A stretch of DNA of 52,101 nucleotides from an uncultured bacterium (lineage in GTDB: Bacteria > Verrucomicrobiota > Lentisphaeria > Victivallales > UBA1829), in NCBI GenBank assembly GCA_949292215.1, contig CASEYW010000097.1, forward strand, positions 1 to 52,101, written 5' to 3'. Shown piece after piece: positions 1 to 8,030 of the stretch. The translations under genes and the position numbers were made by a program. Below the pieces are notes generated by a model, which searched no databases, was not told the origin of the DNA, and saw nothing but the letters and a program-made list of their open reading frames with translations. The first letter of the stretch is position 1. Each line of letters starts with the position of its first letter.

Positions 1-70
1 CCAAGCCCCTGCGGATGATGGTGGAGCCGGAAAACTTTTTCTTTCCGCAAATTTCACAAACGTTACTCAC
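1..70 (-). CDS. rpmB: 50S ribosomal protein L28, 5' end only
   Basis: Only the first 23 codons are inside the window; the gene runs off the left edge. The minus strand reads from GTG at 70 as VSNVCEICGKKKFSGSTII followed by RRGL. This matches the start of bacterial L28, a large-subunit ribosomal protein, including the Cys-x-x-Cys of the zinc-containing type (C5 and C8) and the basic, glycine-rich stretch after it. The GTG start is supported by AGGAG eight bases upstream and by a good promoter about 62 bases further up. It is unrelated in function to its neighbours. The identity rests on a short stretch, so it is likely but not certain. Confidence 0.75.
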   Translation of the reverse strand, partial: MSNVCEICGKKKFSGSTIIRRGL

Positions 71-131
71 TTTCAGATCTCCTGGGTAAAAAGCCTTCAA
101 CGGCCGATTGTTTTTCATGAACAGGAACTAT

Positions 132-159
132 AATATATCCGGATTCTTTCAGTTTTCAA
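132..159 (-). promoter_or_regulatory. predicted sigma-70 promoter of rpmB
   Basis: On the minus strand TTGAAA (154-159) is followed after 16 bases by TATATT (132-137). This gives a leader of roughly 55 bases to the GTG start of rpmB. The ten bases TATATTATAG at this -10 also occur at the divergent promoter near 281-290. Confidence 0.5.
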
Positions 160-258
160 GTTCCCGCTTCGAAAATTTTCAGGATTTGTGGATGGCGTTT
201 TCCAATGATGTTCCTCCAGCTCCGATGACAGCGGATATCATTCTGGAGAGTGAATCGG

Positions 259-290
259 TTGCTTTTTCTTTAGCGAGAAGTATATTATAG
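259..290 (+). promoter_or_regulatory. predicted promoter of the chagasin-like gene
   Basis: TTGCTT (259-264) and TATATT or TATTAT (281-288) are spaced by 16 or 18 bases. The site lies about 65 bases upstream of the chosen start codon. The rest of the 71-356 gap shows nothing else beyond the divergent rpmB promoter. Confidence 0.45.
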
Positions 291-356
291 GGTGTACAAG
301 TGCGCAGACGTTTTTTGGATCAAAAAGTGATATTCGTGAGAATGAAAGGAAAAATG

Positions 357-1235
357 ATGAAAAAAAGTTTTATTTGTCTCTCGGCTTTGTTGCTTGTCGG
401 TTGTTTGCAGGCGGATACGTTTTTTTCTCTTGAGAAGGTCCCGTCGTCGTTGAATGCGACCATTCTCCCGCATCAGGATATCGATCTGATGCTGGAGGAA
501 AACAGCGCAACCGGATATGCGTGGCGAGCATTTTATGATGCCCGTCTCTGCTCTGTTTCGATCGAACATAAGCGCCCTGAATATGGAACACAGGATGGTG
601 CCGGCGGATATGCTAAAATTGAAATTGAGCCCGTTGCCGCTGCTCCGTTTTTGGTGACTCTGAGTTACGTCAGGGCTGATCAGCAGAATCCGGTTCCTTT
701 GAAGACAATGAAGATTCATGTTTCGGTCAGTGCCAATGGTGTTCCAGTGGCGAAGCATCTGGTTCCACCATCGGCACCCGCGGTACATCCCGCGGCAGCA
801 CCGGTTCCACCATCGGCACCCGCGGTACATCCCGCGGTAGCACCGGTTCCACCATCGGCACCTGCGGTACATCCCGCGGCAGCACCGGTACACCCTGCGG
901 TTCCTCAGCAGTCTGCGCAGATTCCGTTCCTGATCGACGACCAGAGTTACAGTTTTGATTCTGTTCCGCCGGCTCTTCAGGCAACTCTCTTTACAGGGCA
1001 GGATATTGATTTTGATCTGGAGGAGAAACCCGGGGAGAATCTCTTCTGGCGTGTCGTAAAATACGATCCCTCCGTTTGCCGCGTTGAGATTGATCATGAG
1101 CGCGGCGGTTTCTGGAAGCACCCGAAGGCTGAAATTGAAATCAAAGCGCTCCGCCCCGGTTCAACCGTGATTGAATTTTCCGCCGGTGCCGGTCCAGCGG
1201 CAAAGCTCCTTCGCTGTACCATTACAGTGCAGTGA
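357..1235 (+). CDS. lipoprotein with two chagasin-like (I42) inhibitor domains
   Basis: A 292-residue protein likely to be anchored in a membrane as a lipoprotein: a short hydrophobic N-terminus ends in the lipobox LVGC with Cys16. Two related domains follow, at about 30-125 and 195-292. The first has LEENSATGYAW, close to the NPTTGYxW loop of chagasin-family cysteine-protease inhibitors (I42), then a GAGGY stretch like the second conserved loop. The second copy (LEEKPGENLFW) has lost the TGY core, so it may not inhibit. Between them lies a Pro/Ala/Val/His-rich linker built of 14-residue units. ATG at 357 was chosen because AGGA sits about six bases upstream; ATGs at 342 and 354 are alternatives. 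It is alone in its transcript, followed by a hairpin. Protease inhibition is inferred from the motif only. Confidence 0.6.
   Translation: MKKSFICLSALLLVGCLQADTFFSLEKVPSSLNATILPHQDIDLMLEENSATGYAWRAFYDARLCSVSIEHKRPEYGTQDGAGGYAKIEIEPVAAAPFLVTLSYVRADQQNPVPLKTMKIHVSVSANGVPVAKHLVPPSAPAVHPAAAPVPPSAPAVHPAVAPVPPSAPAVHPAAAPVHPAVPQQSAQIPFLIDDQSYSFDSVPPALQATLFTGQDIDFDLEEKPGENLFWRVVKYDPSVCRVEIDHERGGFWKHPKAEIEIKALRPGSTVIEFSAGAGPAAKLLRCTITVQ
762..887 (+). repeat. three tandem 42-bp coding repeats
   Basis: Three 42-bp units start at 762, 804 and 846 and differ by only a few bases. Each encodes VPPSAPAVHPAAAP (the second has V for one A). A partial unit follows. They form the linker between the two chagasin-like domains, and unit number may vary between strains. 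Confidence 0.9.
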
Positions 1236-1271
1236 GGTTTTCTCCGCGGTTTCTGCCGATCATTCAGCAGT

Positions 1272-1309
1272 ATCCCGGATGATCTTTTCCGGGATGCTGT
1301 CTTTGTTTC
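1272..1309 (+). terminator. hairpin downstream of the chagasin-like gene
   Basis: A perfect 8-bp stem, ATCCCGGA (1272-1279) and TCCGGGAT (1288-1295), with an 8-base loop is followed by a T-rich stretch. It sits between two convergent genes and could serve both. Confidence 0.5.
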
Positions 1310-1341
1310 TGTTCCTCTGCTGCAATTTTCAGAAACGGGGG

Positions 1342-2673
1342 TTATTTCCGGGTATTCTGCGATTTAATGTGTTCCGTTCCTGCCTTTTGTCCGGCAAGAT
1401 GAGTGGCAAGCGGCATGGTGTGGTCGGAATTGACATCATGGATGATTTTCTTGTGTTTCGAAGGAATTGCATTGAAGGCGGCATAGACGCTGTCCGGAGC
1501 ACAGACAAAGTCAAAGAATCCGACACTCAGAAGGCACTCGGCATGTTTGATTCGGGATGCAAAGAAAACGGCGTCGACAAAATCGCATGCTTCGGGTTTG
1601 GCAGGGAATTTAGCTCGTCTGGCTGTTTTGAGAATCTGCGGCCAGCCGCTCTGTCGTCCGGCAAGGACAGCTCCGTGGTCGGCAAGAGCAGGGACCCCGG
1701 CGAAACAAAATGTCACATCGGGATCAAGCCCGGCGACAGCCAGAGCCTGTCCGCCGCCCTGACTTCCGCCGGAAACCAGAATCGTGCGTCCATCCCACTC
1801 CGGGCGGGTCTTCATATATTGAAGAGCACGTACGGCTCGGAGGATCATGGATCGGAAATAGATGGTTTCGCGTTTGTCGCTGCCGCGGTAACGGTAATCC
1901 GCGTTTTTCCGGTCGGCTTCCGCATAGAACTCCCGGCTTTTGCCGTTGGGCAGACCGTGGGCGTTGATGTCAAAGACCATGCGTCCGAGCGAAGCAAGAA
2001 AAAGTGTCTGCACGGAGCTGCGGAATCCTGCTCCCTGATAGGACATCATGATCGGCAGTGATTTCGGGGCCGCATTTCGAGGAATGCAAAGATATCCGTA
2101 GACAAATGGGCGATCTCCGGGTGCGTTGATTTTGATGTCATACATCTCCACCCGGTCCTTATAATTGGGGTTGGTTACCTCCAGTTTGGAGATTTCCGTC
2201 CGGAGCGGCATTTTCTTCATGGCGGCGATTTCGGAGTCCCAGTAGGAGTCGAAATCTGCCGGCTTCGGACGGGCAGACGTGATTTTGTCCGGTTCCACGG
2301 CAATCCCGATTCGTTTCTGGAGTTCTTTTTCTCCCGCCTTTCCACTTTTGTACACAGCAAGAATGCGGATGAAGCCGGGACGATTCAGGGTGGTCTGAAT
2401 ATTCAAATTTCCGTTCGCATCCGTTTTCCCGCGATGATATCCGTAAATGCTTGAGTGACCTTCGATCAGCCAGAGAAGCGGTGCGTCTGCCAGCGGTTTC
2501 CCATCCCGGGAAAGATGAAGGCTGACATTCACTGGTTCTCCCGCTTTTGCCAGATGTCCGGGCAGATCACATTTCAATGTCAGCTGAGGGGCCGCTCCTG
2601 CGGCAAATGCAGTGGAGCTCCAGAGCAGTGCAGCCAGAAAGGTCTGTTGAAGGATTTGGAATACCGGACGCAT
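1342..2673 (-). CDS. secreted CE7 (acetyl xylan esterase-type) esterase
   Basis: A 443-residue alpha/beta hydrolase of the AXE1/CE7 kind, expected to remove acetyl groups from polysaccharides or oligosaccharides. An N-terminal signal peptide (about 1-25, ending AFAAGA) sends it out of the cytoplasm. Residues 30-130 form a beta-rich leader domain. The catalytic domain follows, with the family's GGSQGG nucleophile motif (Ser304). The Asp and His of the triad probably lie in GFFDFVCAPDS and NSDHTMP near the C-terminus, where CE7 enzymes carry them. AGGAG seven bases upstream supports the ATG at 2673. The promoter carries an operator almost identical to that of the divergent LacI gene, so it probably belongs to that regulon together with the GH16 enzyme. 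A second CE7 gene lies at 11454. Confidence 0.8.
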   Translation of the reverse strand: MRPVFQILQQTFLAALLWSSTAFAAGAAPQLTLKCDLPGHLAKAGEPVNVSLHLSRDGKPLADAPLLWLIEGHSSIYGYHRGKTDANGNLNIQTTLNRPGFIRILAVYKSGKAGEKELQKRIGIAVEPDKITSARPKPADFDSYWDSEIAAMKKMPLRTEISKLEVTNPNYKDRVEMYDIKINAPGDRPFVYGYLCIPRNAAPKSLPIMMSYQGAGFRSSVQTLFLASLGRMVFDINAHGLPNGKSREFYAEADRKNADYRYRGSDKRETIYFRSMILRAVRALQYMKTRPEWDGRTILVSGGSQGGGQALAVAGLDPDVTFCFAGVPALADHGAVLAGRQSGWPQILKTARRAKFPAKPEACDFVDAVFFASRIKHAECLLSVGFFDFVCAPDSVYAAFNAIPSKHKKIIHDVNSDHTMPLATHLAGQKAGTEHIKSQNTRK

Positions 2674-2729
2674 GTTTATCTCCTCTCTTGTTTTGAATTC
2701 TGGATTTTGAATCGTCTCATTCTGTCTTT

Positions 2730-2758
2730 ACTGTACTCTGAATAACTCGTGTTATCAA
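2730..2758 (-). promoter_or_regulatory. predicted promoter of the CE7 esterase
   Basis: On the minus strand TTGATA (2753-2758) and TACAGT (2730-2735) are separated by 17 bases. The -10 is a weak match; a LacI-type operator occupies the spacer and the end of the -35. Confidence 0.5.
2741..2756. promoter_or_regulatory. LacI-type operator, CE7 side
   Basis: AATAAC-TCGT-GTTATC is an inverted repeat with a central CG, typical of LacI-family operators. It matches the operator at 3053-3068 in both half-sites except for the last base, and overlaps the esterase promoter where binding would block RNA polymerase. Confidence 0.6.
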
Positions 2759-3021
2759 GAGAAAAATTCATTCTTTTTCTTTTTTTTTGGAAAGCCGGTT
2801 TCAACTTTTCTGAAGCGGACTCCCTGGTTTTCTTTTCCGGGAAACGGGATCGGCGGTTTTACGAGTCGCTCGGAAAAGAGTTTTGGATTTTTCTATTCTT
2901 TATACTCAAAAAAAAGAGGAAAGATGCTGTTGTGTGGAGGATGATTCACTCAAATCCGGCTTCTTTTCCATAACGAGACAACCTCCCGGAAAAAGAAAAT
3001 CATTTTTTTTTATTGTCCCTC
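2759..3021. other. intergenic region with no gene seen
   Basis: About 260 bases between the two divergent promoters of module A. It is rich in A and T runs. Short open frames here lack ribosome sites and resemble nothing known. A spacing of about 310 bases between the two operators would allow DNA looping. Confidence 0.5.
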
Positions 3022-3050
3022 TTGACAAACTGTTTTTGTTGGATTATACT
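3022..3050 (+). promoter_or_regulatory. strong sigma-70 promoter of the LacI-pseudopilin-GH16 operon
   Basis: TTGACA (3022-3027), 17 bases, TATACT (3045-3050): close to the consensus. Transcription should start inside or next to the operator at 3053. Confidence 0.8.
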
Positions 3051-3052
3051 TT

Positions 3053-3068
3053 AATAACGCGAGTTATT
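3053..3068. promoter_or_regulatory. LacI-type operator, regulator side
   Basis: AATAAC-GCGA-GTTATT, perfect 6-base arms around a central CG, placed at the expected transcription start. This position suggests the LacI protein represses its own operon. The same half-sites occur at 2741-2756. Confidence 0.7.
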
Positions 3069-3139
3069 GAGGAGTGCAGAACGTTTCCCTGAATTGAAAC
3101 GGCGAAGAAGCCGTAACCAATGAATAAGGAATCAGTAGA

Positions 3140-4222
3140 ATGGTTTCCATGTCCGACATCGCCAAAGCGGCGGCAGTCAGCCGCACGACGGTCTCTCTGG
3201 TGCTGAACAACCGTTACATCAAAGGGGTTAATATCAGCGATGAAACGCGCCGGAAAGTGAAACATGTTGCTGTCGAGCTTGGCTACTGCCAGAATGAACT
3301 TGCAACGTCTGTTGCCAAAGGGAAAAGCAGGATTTTCGGGTGCATCGGATTCGATGTTGCGGAGGAAGTGGCAATCAGCGTCGGACAGTTGATTTCCGCA
3401 ACGGTTCGTTATGCCACGGAACGGGATTATTCGATCAAGCTGCTCTCCTCCCGTTCCTCCGTGGCGGAACTGGTTCACACCTGCCAGGGGTACCGGATGT
3501 GCGGAGTTCTTCTCCGGACGCGTGACCGGGCAAAAGCCGAAGAACTGCAGGAGAAACTTCAGCCTGCCGGCATTCCCGTGGTTCTGCTTGACAGCGCATT
3601 CAACGATACCCCTCTGCCTTCTGTCGTGGCCGATGACCGCGATGGCATGCGCCAGGTTGTGGAATATCTGGCAAGTCTCGGGCATCGGAAACTCACTTAT
3701 ATCGCGTTTGAAGATTTTCAGCCGTTCACTCTGCGCCGCAGACAGGGATTCCTTGATGCAATCGAAGCCTCCGGCGGCAGACTTGCGGGGCGTCTCTGCA
3801 ATACGGATAATCACCAGCCTGTCGACACATTCGAGCGATCCGAAGCGGCGGCCTGTGAGATCCTCCGTTCTTCCGAGCGGCCGACTGCGTTCGTCTGCAA
3901 CTGTGACGAGATTGGCATGGTGACCTTGCGAGCCGCGTGGCGCTGCGGTCTTCGCGTACCGGAAGATCTCTCCGTGGTCGGATTCGGAAATCTGCCGACC
4001 GATCAACTTTCTTCGCCTCCTCTGACATCGGTTGCGCCTCCTTATGTTCAGATGTGCGAAAGTGCCATTGATCTCCTGCTTTCCGGAGATACGACGGTTC
4101 GTGAAATCATAATGCCGGTATCCATTAAAATCCGCCGTTCAGCGGCATCCCCGGTTTTCGAAGCGAAACAGTTCATGTCGCAAAATAACAACGCCGGAAA
4201 CAACGGCGGTCAACGGAGATAA
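3140..4222 (+). CDS. LacI-family transcriptional regulator (module A)
   Basis: A 360-residue one-component regulator. The N-terminal helix-turn-helix (MSDIAKAAAVSRTTVSLVLNN, from about residue 4) and hinge helix are typical of LacI/GalR proteins. Residues about 65-345 form the periplasmic-binding-protein-like sugar-sensing domain, with LPSVVADDRDGM and the FVCNCDEIGMVTLRA stretch normal for the family. AAGGAA ten bases upstream supports ATG 3140; ATG 3149 is less well placed. It is the first gene of an operon with the pseudopilin (3 bases between them) and GH16 enzyme. Two matching operators suggest that it controls both itself and the divergent CE7 esterase. The effector is unknown, probably a product of the GH16 or CE7 reaction. 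Confidence 0.9.
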   Translation: MVSMSDIAKAAAVSRTTVSLVLNNRYIKGVNISDETRRKVKHVAVELGYCQNELATSVAKGKSRIFGCIGFDVAEEVAISVGQLISATVRYATERDYSIKLLSSRSSVAELVHTCQGYRMCGVLLRTRDRAKAEELQEKLQPAGIPVVLLDSAFNDTPLPSVVADDRDGMRQVVEYLASLGHRKLTYIAFEDFQPFTLRRRQGFLDAIEASGGRLAGRLCNTDNHQPVDTFERSEAAACEILRSSERPTAFVCNCDEIGMVTLRAAWRCGLRVPEDLSVVGFGNLPTDQLSSPPLTSVAPPYVQMCESAIDLLLSGDTTVREIIMPVSIKIRRSAASPVFEAKQFMSQNNNAGNNGGQRR

Positions 4223-4225
4223 CGC

Positions 4226-4981
4226 ATGAAAAGAAGAGTTTTCACACTGATCGAGCTCCTCATCGTAATTGCCATCATTGCGATCCTGGCGGGGATGCTT
4301 CTTCCCGCGTTGAACAAAGCGCGCACCCGGGCCAGAGAGAGTACCTGCACCAACAACATCAAATTCTTTTCACAGGGAACACAGCTTTATTCCGTGGATT
4401 TCGGTGTCACCGTGCCCGTGGTGTATTGTGATGACAGTTCCTACATCACCGGAAGCTGGTGGTATCAGAATGAGTCCTATATGAAAATGACCGGAATCGA
4501 ACTCATGCCGACGGAAAAACAGAACTGTGCCCGACGGTTCCTCTGTCCGGAATCACGTGCATACCAGTATGGGATCGAAAATAACAGCGAATACTATAAA
4601 CAATACACAAAATTCGCCTCGCCGAAAAACTCCTATGGACGCAATATCACGCCGCTCAACTATCAATGGTTGAATCCGCCGGTCCGAGCTGTTAAACTGG
4701 GAAAACTCAAATCGCCCTCCACAAAAGTGGACTTTATCGACGCTCTGAACGGCGGATGCCGCATTCAGGAGGCCGATCCGACCAGCACCTTCGGTGTGGA
4801 CGAGCTTTCGAACTGGGGCAGTATTCCAACCACGATCCAGAAAGTGTATTACCGTCACAACAATCGTGCAACGGTTGCGTTTTATGACGGTCATGTCAAT
4901 CAGGTTTCCAGCAGTGAAATCTGGGACGGAAGTTCCAATGAGGCATACCTGAAATACTGGGATCTGAGCAGCGGATATTGA
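4226..4981 (+). CDS. pseudopilin, prepilin N-terminus and H-X9-DG type (module A)
   Basis: 251 residues. After a very short basic leader (MKRRV) comes [19 protein letters not shown], the N-methylated helix of type IV pilins and type II secretion pseudopilins with the conserved Glu at +5. [14 protein letters not shown] follows, as in the large pseudopilin family of Lentisphaerota, Verrucomicrobiota and Planctomycetota. The C-terminal H-X9-DG motif is present ([12 protein letters not shown]). The residue before the Phe is Val, not the usual Gly of a prepilin peptidase site. It is expected in the inner membrane with its globular part outside. GGAG seven bases upstream supports the start. It lies between the regulator and a secreted GH16 enzyme, which suggests a role in export or display of that enzyme; this is inference. 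Confidence 0.85.
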   Translation: MKRRVFTLIELLIVIAIIAILAGMLLPALNKARTRARESTCTNNIKFFSQGTQLYSVDFGVTVPVVYCDDSSYITGSWWYQNESYMKMTGIELMPTEKQNCARRFLCPESRAYQYGIENNSEYYKQYTKFASPKNSYGRNITPLNYQWLNPPVRAVKLGKLKSPSTKVDFIDALNGGCRIQEADPTSTFGVDELSNWGSIPTTIQKVYYRHNNRATVAFYDGHVNQVSSSEIWDGSSNEAYLKYWDLSSGY

Positions 4982-5052
4982 TCTCCTGCAGAAAATCAGC
5001 CCATTTCACCTAAGAGCATTCAACCTATCAATGAATCGGAGAAAGACGAAAG

Positions 5053-7011
5053 ATGAAACAATATGGAATCCTGATTCTGACCTCGGCTTTGCTGTTCCAT
5101 GCGGCGGCGGAGGCTCCAAAGGAGCTGGACAACTTCAACCGTCCTGACATCCTGAAGGCATTTGTTGCCATCGGACAGAAGAACGCTGCGTTTCAAGTGG
5201 TTGACGGCGAGAAGGGAAAAGCGGTCCAGTTCACCGCATTTCCCGGAGACACTCTGTGGCCCGGCGGTGCGCTTACCGCTCCGAAAGGCGGATGGGATCT
5301 CTCAAAATATGGAACCATTGAAGCGCGGGTGTACAATCCGAACGAGGAAAAAATCCGAGTCTGGATGCGCGTCGATGACTGCAGCAATCTGACACGTCGC
5401 ACGCAAAGTGTCACATTTGGCGATCTTCCGCCGAAAAGCAGCGGTACCGTCCGTCTCTATTTTGCGAACAACGGCTACGGGCGCAATTACATTCTTGACA
5501 CAAAACGGATTTCCCAGGTTTTTTTCTTCCTTTACGGTATGAAAAAGAAGTGTGACCTGCGGATTGACTCCATCAAAGCGGCGGGGGCTCCCGGTGATCT
5601 GCCCGCCTGGATGGCGTCGCTGGTCAAGCCGGAAAACGGGGTCCTTGTCGATTTCAAAACCGGAAAATTTGACCGGTATGCCAATCCCCGTGCCGGCTAT
5701 GTGAAAAAAGAACCCGACGGTGCCATTCGCGCCATTTTTCGGGCGAATCCGCCTCGCGGTGTGCCCGGTGTCATTCTCAATGGGCCGAAACAGCTCTGGA
5801 ATCTTGCCGATTACGATCAGGCGGAGTTCACACTCCGGAATCCCGGCAGGGAACCTCTGGAAGTCTATTGCCAGATGACCAACTTCAATAACATTGATCC
5901 GGAATCCGGAACGCGCGTCACGGCGACTCTCGCTCCCGGTGAAAGAAAAACCGTGCTCCTGCCTTTTGCCGGTGCAGAAATCTGGCGCAGTACTGTACAG
6001 TCCGACGGGAAAGCGCGGATTTCTGATGCGGCAAGTGAACGCGTCCGGAGTTCCGCAGAAAGTGGTGGAACCGGATTTTACAGTGATGAGACCTTCGGAG
6101 CAGTTGTCGGTCCTGTGAAGACGGACAGACAAACCGAAATAATAATAGAGAAAGTCGTTTGTTCTGTCAGTCCTCCGGCTGTCGTTCCGGCGTGGGTCGG
6201 CAAACGCCCTCCGGTTGCAGGCAAATGGACTCTTACACTTGAAGACGAATTCAACGGAGAAAAACTCAACGAGACCATCTGGACTCCTCGTCTGCCGTGG
6301 ACGGCGCTCCAGCCGACTGAACTTCAGCGTTACAGCATGAAAAATGTTTTTGTCAAGGATGGTTTCCTGCACATCCGTGCTGAAAAGAAGCGTGGTACCA
6401 TCTATGATATTCCGACTCTGCCGGAAACTCGTGAATACACTGCGGGAGCCATGACCTCTTTTGATAAATTCTCTCAGCGTTACGGATATTTTGAAGCACG
6501 TGTCCGGGTGTGTCCAATGGTCGGGCTCTGGCCTGCATTCTGGGCAATGCCGGATCATGGCAGGCAGGCGGCACGAAAAGATCGCCGCAACACGGTCAAC
6601 GGTGGGACGGAGATCGATATTTTCGAGCATCCGACCCGCCTTGGTCCCTTCCGCAACAACATCGCCTGTCATTGGGATGGTTACGGCGCGAACCATAAGA
6701 AAACCGGCAACAGCCGTATCTATTTTCGTGCGGACAAGGAGGGGTATGTCAATGCCGGGATTCTCTGGGAACCCGGAAAAATCACCTGGTATCTGAATGG
6801 CAAAGCGGTGGGAGTCTGGGAAAGTCCCGCGGTTCCTTCTGTTGCAATCTATCTGAAATTCTGCGTTCAGATGGGAAGCTGGGGCGGATTCATTGTCGAA
6901 GATGACAAACTGCCTATGGACTTCAAGGTCGATTATGTGCGGGTCTGGCAGCGAGATGATCTGGCGGAATTGAACCGCCGGGAAAAAATACCGGAACTTC
7001 CCGTCAAATGA
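5053..7011 (+). CDS. secreted GH16 glycosidase with N-terminal binding-like domains
   Basis: 652 residues with a signal peptide (about 1-20, ending HAAAEA). Residues about 25-190 and 200-375 look like two related beta-sandwich, carbohydrate-binding-like modules. The C-terminal third (about 390-640) is a GH16 catalytic domain. EFNG, the stretch WPAFWAMP and the signature EIDIFE are present: E520 as nucleophile, D522 as helper and E525 as acid/base. GH16 enzymes cut beta-1,3 or beta-1,4 bonds in laminarin, lichenan, agars, carrageenans or porphyran; the exact substrate cannot be read from the sequence. The gene is third in the LacI-led operon, after the pseudopilin. The GH16 domain is a full-length C-terminal module; the N-terminal modules are not recognised as a named family. 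Confidence 0.88.
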   Translation: MKQYGILILTSALLFHAAAEAPKELDNFNRPDILKAFVAIGQKNAAFQVVDGEKGKAVQFTAFPGDTLWPGGALTAPKGGWDLSKYGTIEARVYNPNEEKIRVWMRVDDCSNLTRRTQSVTFGDLPPKSSGTVRLYFANNGYGRNYILDTKRISQVFFFLYGMKKKCDLRIDSIKAAGAPGDLPAWMASLVKPENGVLVDFKTGKFDRYANPRAGYVKKEPDGAIRAIFRANPPRGVPGVILNGPKQLWNLADYDQAEFTLRNPGREPLEVYCQMTNFNNIDPESGTRVTATLAPGERKTVLLPFAGAEIWRSTVQSDGKARISDAASERVRSSAESGGTGFYSDETFGAVVGPVKTDRQTEIIIEKVVCSVSPPAVVPAWVGKRPPVAGKWTLTLEDEFNGEKLNETIWTPRLPWTALQPTELQRYSMKNVFVKDGFLHIRAEKKRGTIYDIPTLPETREYTAGAMTSFDKFSQRYGYFEARVRVCPMVGLWPAFWAMPDHGRQAARKDRRNTVNGGTEIDIFEHPTRLGPFRNNIACHWDGYGANHKKTGNSRIYFRADKEGYVNAGILWEPGKITWYLNGKAVGVWESPAVPSVAIYLKFCVQMGSWGGFIVEDDKLPMDFKVDYVRVWQRDDLAELNRREKIPELPVK

Positions 7012-7046
7012 ATTCCGTCAAAGAATGGCGGTTTGTGAATGTCGTT

Positions 7047-7898
7047 TCATTCCGATGGGAGTGATCCCGCTTCGCTTTCCATCTGAAACCGTTCACGGAA
7101 TTCGCGGGGGCCCATCCCGGAGGAGCGGCGGATGAAACGGGAAAAGGTTTTGGGATCGCGGAACCCGCATTCCTCCGCGATTTTTGTTATGGAATAATCG
7201 GTTCCTCGAAGAAGGGCGTATGCCCGGACAAGGCGTCGGTTCAGGATTTCCCGTCCCGGCGATACTTTCAAATAGCGATGAAAAAGCGCGGTCAGCCGGG
7301 AGCGGGAGACCTGGAGTTTTTCGCACAGGAAGTCCACTCCGAGTTCCGGATCGGCAAGATACTGATGAATCAGGTGCCGTCCGCGTTCAATCAGACGTTC
7401 TCCCGGATTGGTTCCGCTCTCCGCTCTTCCGACGCAGGCGATAAGGCCAAGAATCAGGGAGACGATCCGTCTGCGGTCAATCTCATTCCGGCTGCTTGCC
7501 GAACTGACAAGTTCCTTCCAGATAGGTTCCGGATCCCGTTCCATCGGCAGAAAACGCGGAAGACGGTACGACAGCAGAACCGCTTCCGCCAGAGGCCCGA
7601 ACAATCCGATGAAACGATACCGGCAGTTTTCCGAGAGACATTCCAGTTGAAATCCTTCTCTGTACAGAACATAAAAAAAATCCCCTTCCGTCAGAATCCG
7701 TTTTTCCCGGTTTACGGTAACGCGGCATTGTCCGAAAACGATCCAGAAGAGAAGAGCCGTATTGTCGTTAATTCTATCTTCTGAAACAATTTTCCCCCTT
7801 GCAATCTGTGATTCCAGAAGTGAAGAAAGATCAAAAGGCAGGTTCTGGATATCCTGAAAAACCGATTTTGCATTCCCGTAAACTAAATTTCCAGGCAT
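7047..7898 (-). CDS. AraC-family transcriptional regulator (module B)
   Basis: 283 residues. The first 150 or so form a cupin-like sensing domain (FWIVFGQCRVTVNREKRI, EGDFFYV). Residues about 180-275 are the two helix-turn-helix AraC DNA-binding domain, with LGVDFLCEKLQVSRSRLTAL and the C-terminal signature SITKIAEECGFRDPKTFSRF. AAGGA eight bases upstream supports the ATG at 7898. It is transcribed away from the module B operon, whose promoter carries an inverted repeat, so it is the probable regulator of that operon. AraC proteins of this build usually activate in response to a sugar. No clear promoter for the gene itself was found in the shared gap. Confidence 0.88.
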   Translation of the reverse strand: MPGNLVYGNAKSVFQDIQNLPFDLSSLLESQIARGKIVSEDRINDNTALLFWIVFGQCRVTVNREKRILTEGDFFYVLYREGFQLECLSENCRYRFIGLFGPLAEAVLLSYRLPRFLPMERDPEPIWKELVSSASSRNEIDRRRIVSLILGLIACVGRAESGTNPGERLIERGRHLIHQYLADPELGVDFLCEKLQVSRSRLTALFHRYLKVSPGREILNRRLVRAYALLRGTDYSITKIAEECGFRDPKTFSRFIRRSSGMGPREFRERFQMESEAGSLPSE

Positions 7899-7942
7899 TT
7901 TTCTATCCTTTTCTTATTCTCCCTTTTACGACAAAAAATCCG

Positions 7943-7971
7943 TTGACAAAAACCTTAAATTAGAGTATAAT
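7943..7971 (+). promoter_or_regulatory. consensus sigma-70 promoter of the module B operon
   Basis: TTGACA (7943-7948), 17 bases, TATAAT (7966-7971): a full consensus match. Such a strong core promoter suggests control mainly by repression or blocking at the overlapping inverted repeat. Confidence 0.85.
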
Positions 7972-7974
7972 TTA
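7956..7974. promoter_or_regulatory. inverted repeat over the -10 of module B
   Basis: TAAATTA (7956-7962) and TAATTTA (7968-7974) form perfect 7-base arms around 5 bases, across the -10. A candidate operator, although AT-rich repeats of this length can arise by chance. Confidence 0.35.
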
Positions 7975-8030
7975 GAAAAATCAAGAGTGCAATGAAAAAA
8001 AGATCAACAACCCTGACGAAAAGGCACATT

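Noticed and set aside
762..887. CRISPR-like or regulatory repeat array
   Set aside because: Units are directly adjacent without spacers and keep the reading frame; they are a protein linker.
285..1121. Long minus-strand frame opposite the chagasin-like gene
   Set aside because: Arg/Cys-rich product produced by reading the 42-bp repeats backwards; no ribosome site, no family, and the plus-strand gene has a signal sequence and domains.
1171..2061. Plus-strand frame opposite the CE7 esterase
   Set aside because: No homology or ribosome site; the minus strand encodes a clear CE7 enzyme with its nucleophile motif.
3044..4006. Minus-strand frame opposite the LacI gene
   Set aside because: Composition typical of an antisense frame; the plus strand has a perfect LacI helix-turn-helix.
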